DNA from: Polytrichum commune
Lineage: Eukaryota; Streptophyta; Polytrichopsida; Polytrichales; Polytrichaceae
Assembly (NCBI GenBank): GCA_950295325.1
Contig: OX485804.1
Location: forward strand, 43,710,001 to 43,774,000
Direction: 5' to 3'
DNA length: 64,000 nucleotides
In this document: positions 58,021-64,000 of the stretch, piece by piece
How the letters are laid out: each line of letters opens with the position of its first letter
Numbering within the stretch: the stretch's first letter is position 1
Program-made: the position numbers and the translations under genes
Notes under the pieces: generated by a model
What the model was told of the DNA's origin: nothing
What the model saw: the letters and a program-made list of their open reading frames with translations, nothing else
Databases searched by the model: none

Positions 58021-60178
58021 ATGCCGGGTCTCATGGCTCTCAGGCCAATGGCGGCGGCGTCGAAGGCACGGCGGGGCACATCAAGGCTGACAGAGAAGAT
58101 GGCCGAGGAGAGGGAACACAGAAGACCTGCTGCACATCCCGTAACGCACTTCCGAGCTGCCAGCTCGAAGGTGCATCCCATCAACATGCCTCATGTGCAA
58201 TCCGATTCTCACCCTTTCAGGAGCAAGCAGGTCACTGATCCGCTGCCAGATAACGTGAGAGCACGGCTTGTGAACGGCGGTACTGATGCCGTAGATGTAG
58301 AGATTAAGCAGTTGAATTACAGCTCAAGTGGCAGCGAGCATGAGCCAAGCTCCATGTGCTTGGCAGCCATGGTGCATGAGTTCATGGAAGAAGTGGAGGT
58401 GGGGAAATGTGGGCGCGCCAGGTGCAATTGCGAAAGCGGCTCTTGCAACGGTGGTGCAGGTGGGCTTGAAGACGATGACACAAAGTCCAGCCTTGGTGGC
58501 GAGCTTTCTGAAGTCTTACAGGTAACCTTCATTCATCAGTATTATTACTTTTGCACAAACAAAGAAGCCAGGTCTTCGTCATTCGAGCCAAAAGCATGCA
58601 GATGTTTCCCATTTTCCGCTACTACTACGTCTTTATGCGGTTGCCGATTCATTTTCTAAAGTGATGTTTAAGAAGAATGTTATCCTGATGGCTTTAGTGT
58701 CGATATCAGATATAAGGAAACCGAACCTGGTCAGGATCCTTGTAACCTCAAATTGTCGATGTTTTGTTATGTCGACTCGATCTTGACGTAGTCTCAATTG
58801 CTACGACTTATGTGGTCGTGCAGACTTTGAGTCCTTGCGTAACCGCCGAGGAGAATGCCGTGTTGGCCAAGGTGGTGAAAGCAATGACTGCCATTGAAGA
58901 GGATAAATGCGCTAACAGTGGAATCTGCTCGAGACGGAGAGTCATGACGCAGCTCCGGGAGCTTGGTTACAATGCCGCTCTCTGCAAGTCTCGGTGGGAA
59001 CATGCGGGCACCTTCCCAGGAGGTTAGTAGGTTTTGCAACCTGTCGCTATATTGAGGCTAACGAAACCCTGATGTCTCTTCTTTAGGCGAGAACATGTGT
59101 ACATCAGCACCTTGTACAATTGCAACTGCAAGTTATTAAGAACAGATGTGGAACAATGTTCCCACAGAATCTGTCGAAAGTGCATACTCTCTGAAGAATT
59201 CAAGAACAATTTTCCACCCTTTAAGGAGCATATTCTCGAGGGATATATTAGGGAACCTCGGTGATTCGGAGCACAATGTCATTTCTCTCTGGACGCTGCA
59301 AATCGCGAAGAGAGGAAGCTGATAGTGATCTTTGTGTTGTAAAATGCGCAGGGGACTATGAATACATAGACGTCGTCTTCAAAAGCAGCAACGATGGAGC
59401 AAAGCAGGAGAGGTTGATCGTGGACATCGACTTTCAAGCTCAGTTTGACATTGCAAGGCCCACTTACCAGTACAAAAGCATCGTCCAGGCGCTCCCACCC
59501 GTGTACGTGGGCACGTCGGATCGATTACAACGAATTCTGAATGTGATGTGTGACGCGATCAAGAGCTCCTTGAAGAAGAAAAGCATGTTCCTTCCACCAT
59601 GGAGGAAGCCCGAGTACATCAAAGCCAAGTGGTTCTCCTCATACAAGAGAACCACCAACGAAGCTGCTTCCCAAACCAAACAGACGAATGAGACAAACAT
59701 CTCTTCTATAGCTGTCAAAGGAAAACAATGGGACAAGAAGTTCACAGATGCCATGGAACTCGAGTTCGAGATAGCAGCCGGGTCAAGGCCATTATCGAAA
59801 CTAGGGATGACGATGAATGGGATGGACTCGTCTTCCTCAATTAGGGCAACAACAACATCGAAACTAGTCTCTGAAGATCAGAAGGAGCTTGAGGGAGCTG
59901 TGCATGGAGCCAACAGGTTACAATTCCTCTTCAATAACTTCCAAGCTGAGAAAGTCGCTGATCCTGGTCACGATGTAATCTGGGCAACTGTGAATGCAGA
60001 GTGGCAGCCACCCGCCCCTCTGCCCCGAGCTGTTCCGATGCGGTCAGCAGGTCTGGCATCCATTTTAAGGGAAGCAGGGTTGATTAGCGTCGACAGATCA
60101 TCAAAGCCCAAACTCGTTAAACAGGGAAATGGTAATATCTCAGGATCAATTGCCGACACGCTGATCAAGATTTCCTGA
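58021..60178 (+). CDS. DUF506 (PDDEXK-like) family protein, three exons, 508 aa
   Basis: Exons 58021-58521, 58824-59022 and 59352-60178 join in frame (1,527 nt with stop). All junctions are GT-AG with good donors (CAG|GTAACC and GAG|GTTAGT). Introns are 302 and 329 bp, with phases 0 and 1. The start ATG (context AAAATGCC) is the first in the exon. Residues 1-170 are a variable N-terminal part with a Cys-rich patch (CGRARCNCESGSC, about 137-149). The conserved domain covers about 168-329: ENAVLAKVVKA, CSRRRVMTQLRELGYNAALCKSRW, YEYIDVV at 236-242, RLIVDIDFQAQFDIARPT at 254-271, LPPVYVGTSDRL at 281-292 and LPPWRKPEYIKAKW at 314-327. A 180-residue tail ends in an EWQPP...GLASILREAG motif also seen in relatives. 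These are hallmarks of PF04720, a plant-specific family with a nuclease-like fold and no proven enzyme activity. Arabidopsis members (RXR1, RXR3) limit root-hair growth, so this may be a growth regulator by inference. No frameshifts or stops were seen. Confidence 0.93.
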
Positions 60179-60424
60179 ACGGCAAGGTCGATCTCCTGCT
60201 CAACTTGCGACTTCCCATGGGCATGCCATCCGATCCGTCCCCCGTCTAGGATTGCTTACTTGGGTGTCTCCGAAAGTTGCTAACCTTCACAAATTAGCAA
60301 TCCACGCAGGAGTCCATCTTGTCAGATCTGTAAACATGTGTTATTTCTCCACAGTCGATGTTCATATATCCTGACCTGATAGTGTGTACCTAAAAATCTT
60401 ACCTAGTAGTAGTATTAGTTTGAT
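60179..60424 (+). other. probable 3' UTR and downstream flank of the DUF506 gene
   Basis: No canonical AATAAA was found in the first 250 nt. Mixed-composition sequence follows the TGA at 60176-60178 and gives way to repeated segments at 60425. Confidence 0.35.
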
Positions 60425-61545
60425 CTTAACCGTGCATATCCTTCGAAGCCAGAAGGATCGGAAATTGGAGAATTGGCTGCATACGAGGAGCTTGGAATTG
60501 CGAACCCTAGCCATCATCACCATGAATCTCTGCAAGGATTTTTGGTTTGAATAAGTGTGCCCGTAACCATGGTACACGGCTGGAAGTACAGGGGTCGACC
60601 ATCAGCCCACAATATTGCTGAACATGAGGAGTTTTGATTTTGTATTATAATACTATAGATGTACCAAAAAAGGATCTTGAGCGGTAGTGGGATTCGAGAA
60701 GTATATGCTTTTCCAACACCCCGCTGAGTGTTGTCCATGTGCAGAGCAAATAGTGAATTGAATTATATTCGGATTATGATGATTCACGGTTTGCAATATG
60801 ATATGTTCACTCTTGGTGTACCCATTTCGGAGATGATGATGCTGTTGGTTCTGCACATTGCCATAGATTCTTAAGCATGGGTACGTGTCCTTCGAAACCA
60901 GACAGATTGGAAATTGGCTGTATAGGAGAGTGGATATTGACATTGCAATCTGAACCCTAGCCATCACCATAAATCTCTGTAAGGTTCTTGGGAACCAAAT
61001 CCTTGCTTGAGGTAGACAACCCTTATTCGGTTACTTTTCTTACTAGGATACCTCTATTGGAGTGGTATGTGATTCGGTGTGGCTTCAAGAATGGATATCA
61101 GAAAGGCATCGTGTGCTTCAAAGAGATTGGACTGCGTGCTCAAAAAATGATAACCATTATTGGTTCACATATCAACAGAATTGGGGGGCAGGGCGTATAT
61201 GACCAAGTAATGAGTGAGAGTCTTCACTTTGATAGTGGGTATGATATTCATATGACCTCTGAAAATAATGAGGAAAGTGGCTATGGCCTTGATTTGGATT
61301 TGCTAACCATCTTGTACTAATCTTGTCTTTCATATCCCAGGAGAATTGGGCTAGTCATGAAAAGTAACCATTTAGGACCCATCTATCGTATTTTCATTTC
61401 CACCAGTATGTCCATGTGCAGAGGAAGTACTGAATCATACTTGATGTTTGTAGGCGAAATTTTTGACTTTGGCTTGCAATATGATATACTTACTCTTTGG
61501 GTTTCCAGTGAGATGTTCATTCTGCACATTGAATAGACTAACAAC
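60425..61545 (+). repeat. duplicated segments in the gene's 3' flank
   Basis: 60425-60545 ('ccttcgaagccagaaggatcggaaattgg', 'gaaccctagccatcatcaccatgaatctctgcaagg') recurs at about 60870-60992. A second block at about 60733-60868 ('tccatgtgcagagcaaatagtga', 'ttgcaatatgatatgttcactctt', 'ttctgcacattg') recurs at about 61410-61545. The order and the different offsets (about 445 and 675 bp) suggest successive local duplications, with family A sequence inserted between. Confidence 0.65.
61000..61400 (-). repeat. repeat family A, copy 9 (reverse, long)
   Basis: 'ctctattggagtggtatgtgattcggtgtggcttcaagaatggatatc', 'gaaagtggctatggccttgatttggatttgctaaccatcttgtactaatcttg', ending 'gggctagtcatgaaaagtaaccatttaggacccatc'. 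It is the mirror of the copy at 13000-13390. The 110-codon frame here is a by-product. Confidence 0.75.
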
Positions 61546-61745
61546 ATCATTAAGGTATGTGGGCCTCATTTAGTAACTCTTCTCAATTGAATGCCTATAA
61601 TATTGAGTGGTATGTCGGCAAGGCTTGTTGTCAAGAATGTATTGGAGTATGTGCTCAAAATATACACATTATTCTAGATTCAAGTCTCAACACAATTGGG
61701 AGTGCCTATGTGAGCGTTTAATGAGTAAGGGAACCTCCATATTGG
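61545..61745 (-). repeat. repeat family A, copy 10 (reverse, partial)
   Basis: 'tctcaattgaatgcctataatattgagtggtatgtcgg', 'aagaatgtattggagtatgtgctcaaaat' and 'acaattgggagtgcc' correspond to the 3' half of the family. From 61750 to 62270 nothing further is supported. Confidence 0.6.
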
Positions 61746-62229
61746 ACTCATAAATTTTGCATCCCTATTCCGATTTGAAACTTGAATCATTTGACAATCT
61801 CTGATTCACAGATGCTAACTGGACAAGATTGAAATCCCAAGTCGGTCCACTTGTCAGGAATAAGTGTGGAGTTGGAGCTGCCAGCACCTTATATGCTGGA
61901 CTTCTAGCTTGCATATAGCTAGTGTGACAATTTATGAAGTTACACTCGGGCATTTTAAGGGTTTTGGGAGGACAGAAGCACACTTCAATTGTCTATTTCC
62001 TTCAAGTTATGTAGCCCTATCGTGGAATCTTCCAACCCCACATACAATTTTGGCCGTTGGAGCAGATCAGGAATTCTCTCCTCTGGTTAGTAAGTGCGAT
62101 GAAGCACAAAGACAGTTATTTCAAGCTGCAGAATCGAACTTGACATGCAAAAGTTCTGATCGGTCAAAATGATGTTTCTTGAGACTCTTTCAGAGAACAC
62201 ACATGCCCTGCGATTCTGTTCACTCTTAA

Positions 62230-62385
62230 AACTGAGTTGGTTAAGAAATTCAAACCATGTAGTTTAAAACTCATCGTAAGACATGATTTTTTTATGTCCA
62301 TTCATAACCACAAGCTTTGTCATATACCACGCAAATATAGGTCTCTGATTACGAAGAGTGACCACATAAGGCCCACATAGGTTAC
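62230..62385 (+). repeat. repeat family A, copy 11 (partial)
   Basis: 'tttatgtccattcataaccacaagctttgtcatataccac' and 'ctctgattacgaagagtgaccacataaggc' match the 3' half of the family. Confidence 0.55.
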
Positions 62386-62477
62386 ATGCTCTTACAACCA
62401 GTCCAGTAAACATCCATGGTATGATGAATGTCAACAATATTCCGAGATCACACAGTTTGAACTATCACTCTCCCAAA

Positions 62478-62693
62478 CAGTGTATGGGGAGAATTTTGGG
62501 CATAATCGGTGAAGGTCCTAGAGATTCCAAGTCCAACCGGTTACATGTCAGCATCTTCCGGTTTTTCTTTATTGATTTGAGGCATATTCTGTATTATCCT
62601 CTAAAATGATGGATATTTTTCCTGATGTCTTGAACTTTCAACCAGTTATTTCTCAAACTCAACCGCTTCATCTACAACTAGGAATCGTTCTCC
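62478..62693 (-). mobile_element. repeat family B, copy 10 (reverse, complete)
   Basis: From 'cagtgtatggggagaattttgggcataatcgg' to 'catctacaactaggaatcgttctcc'. Its first 77 bp correspond to one unit of the 17240-17853 array ('gtgtatggggag...tgtcagcatc'), which supports the origin of that array. Confidence 0.8.
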
Positions 62694-63109
62694 TGGTTCA
62701 TTGGCCCCAAAATCCAATTACACGAAGTTAACATTAATACTGATTGATGTTTGGGATACTGAATCGAAAGATGCTACAGGGTCTCCTTTGGACTGAAGTG
62801 GCCAACTGATGACAAACGCCTTCAAGGCTCACAAGATGGTTTAACAGTGTTCAAGAATTTTATTCATTTCTTCTTCCTTTTTTTCCCCTAAAAATGTCAG
62901 TGGCAGCTGCATCTGCATCAAACTGGGAACTCAATTGGGCGAGATGGGTTCTTTCTTCTCTGACAAGAAGCAAGAAGAAATTTATGATGATAAATGTATG
63001 TTAGTTCAACTGACTGTACTTCACAGAAATTCTCCAGAGTGTGGTTAAATGTGTGATTACAATTTACAGTACAAAGATTGAAGTACTTTATCTCACGAGT
63101 TTCATGATT

Positions 63110-63300
63110 CTACGGACTGTAAGGTATGCGGGGTTTATTTATTCGGTCACTCTTCATAATTGAACACCTATATATATTGGAACTGTAAATGGCAAAGGCT
63201 TGCAGTTAAAAACAGACACCACAAAGACATGTGTCAAAGATGAGGTTGGAATATGTGCTCAAACTGTAGACACCATCCTCTAACTTGAGTCGTGTTGGAA
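63110..63300 (-). repeat. repeat family A, copy 12 (reverse, partial)
   Basis: 'ttcggtcactcttcataattgaacacctatatatattgg', 'gaggttggaatatgtgctcaaactg' and 'acttgagtcgtgttgg'. Confidence 0.55.
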
Positions 63301-63447
63301 TAGGAAGGAATCATCACCAAGTTTTCTATCGATAAATCTTGTAACATATTCATCCACTCTGGAAATCACGTGGTTGTAATTATCACTCGGTTTCTTCCAC
63401 AAGATGGGTTAATGATCTACTACAATAATAAATTTTCAATCATGACA

Positions 63448-63593
63448 TTACTCAACGTTTAGCTCTTGTTTCGTGGGCCCTTAGAATGTAACAGTGGGAT
63501 GCTCGAAAAGCTACACAAGGAGACTCAAATTCAAAATGAGCTCCCAACATCCCACTGTCATATTCTCAAGGCCCGCATTGCTGAATAATGTTA
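63448..63593. mobile_element. hairpin MITE family F, copy 3 (diverged left arm)
   Basis: Left 'cattactcaacgtttagctc..gtttcgtgggcccttagaatgtaacagtgggatg', right inverse 'catcccactgtcatattctcaaggcccgcattgctgaataatg'. The loop keeps 'caaggagactcaaat' as in copy 1. From 63600 to the window end nothing else is supported. Confidence 0.7.
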
Positions 63594-64000
63594 TAATCCG
63601 TATCATAGATTTCAAAACCATCTAGTGGAAGAGAGCCAATGGTAAGACCCTGCAAGATTCTCGTAGTGATCAGACGATACATTTTGCAGTATGTTCATAT
63701 AGACATCTTTTGATTTTGATTTTGGCCCCAAAATCCATTGTTGTGCACACAACAGATCAAGATCACCGTGGATAAGTTGTAGACATATAAAATATAAGTT
63801 GAGTGGTGATCCATTTAGTAGCTCTCAATTCTTTGAAATGAAAGAGTGTGAAGAGGATCTCTTTGGATACCTTTAATATTCTCCTAGTATAATACGAATG
63901 AGAGAAGTTTTGGTGTATTTGTGGTGTTAGTTGTACCATAACTTCTTGTTCTTCCTTGTACACACTTCTCCTGGTTTTGGATAAAGGAATGCAGCCCTAT

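Noticed and set aside
61765-62172. Frames of 72 and 102 codons downstream of the gene
   Set aside because: The two lie antisense to each other with no recognised domain.

Overview
This is a gene-poor stretch of nuclear DNA from a land plant. The evidence is one spliced gene of a plant-specific family (DUF506, a PDDEXK-like family), GT-AG introns of about 300 bp, AT-rich intergenic sequence, and a dense layer of small DNA-transposon derivatives, LINE relics and one SINE. Nothing prokaryotic, organellar or viral was seen. The species cannot be named from the sequence. One real gene in 64 kb points to a fairly large, transposon-filled genome.

Layout. 1-2.8 kb: a tandem duplication of about 414 bp in which both copies carry a first-exon-like ORF on the minus strand (function unknown). 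2.9-4.2 kb: two side-by-side copies of a TIR element, one carrying a nested TA-target MITE whose empty site survives in the other copy. 4.2-38 kb: dispersed short repeats and MITEs with no convincing gene. This part includes a recurrent family (called B here), one copy of which has amplified its own terminus into about 8 tandem 77-bp units at 17.2-17.85 kb. It also holds a twin pair of MITEs at 31.4-32.5 kb and a GC-rich, G-box-bearing island at 34.9-35.2 kb. 38.7-43.4 kb: remnants of a non-LTR retrotransposon on the minus strand (ORF1-like, endonuclease, zf-RVT/C-terminal part), with the reverse-transcriptase core missing and about 2 kb of unusual purine-rich DNA in its place. 44-57 kb: the best-delimited mobile elements, namely PIF/Harbinger-like MITEs with TTA/TAA target duplications, a complete tRNA-derived SINE with an 11-bp target duplication, TA-flanked MITEs, a hairpin MITE, and a complete but inactivated Tc1-like element of 1,397 bp with about 205-bp TIRs. 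58.0-60.2 kb: the DUF506 gene (three exons, 508 aa). 60.2-64 kb: its 3' flank, with internally repeated segments and more family A and B copies.

The genes do not form a pathway. The window is mainly a record of transposon insertion into other transposons, several cases of which can be ordered from target-site duplications. The most unusual items are the Tc1-like (DD34E-type) transposase relic in a plant context, the full-length SINE, the terminus-derived minisatellite, and the duplicated exon-like ORF. Family letters A-F are my own labels for repeats recognised by eye. Their outer limits are approximate unless a target-site duplication is given.
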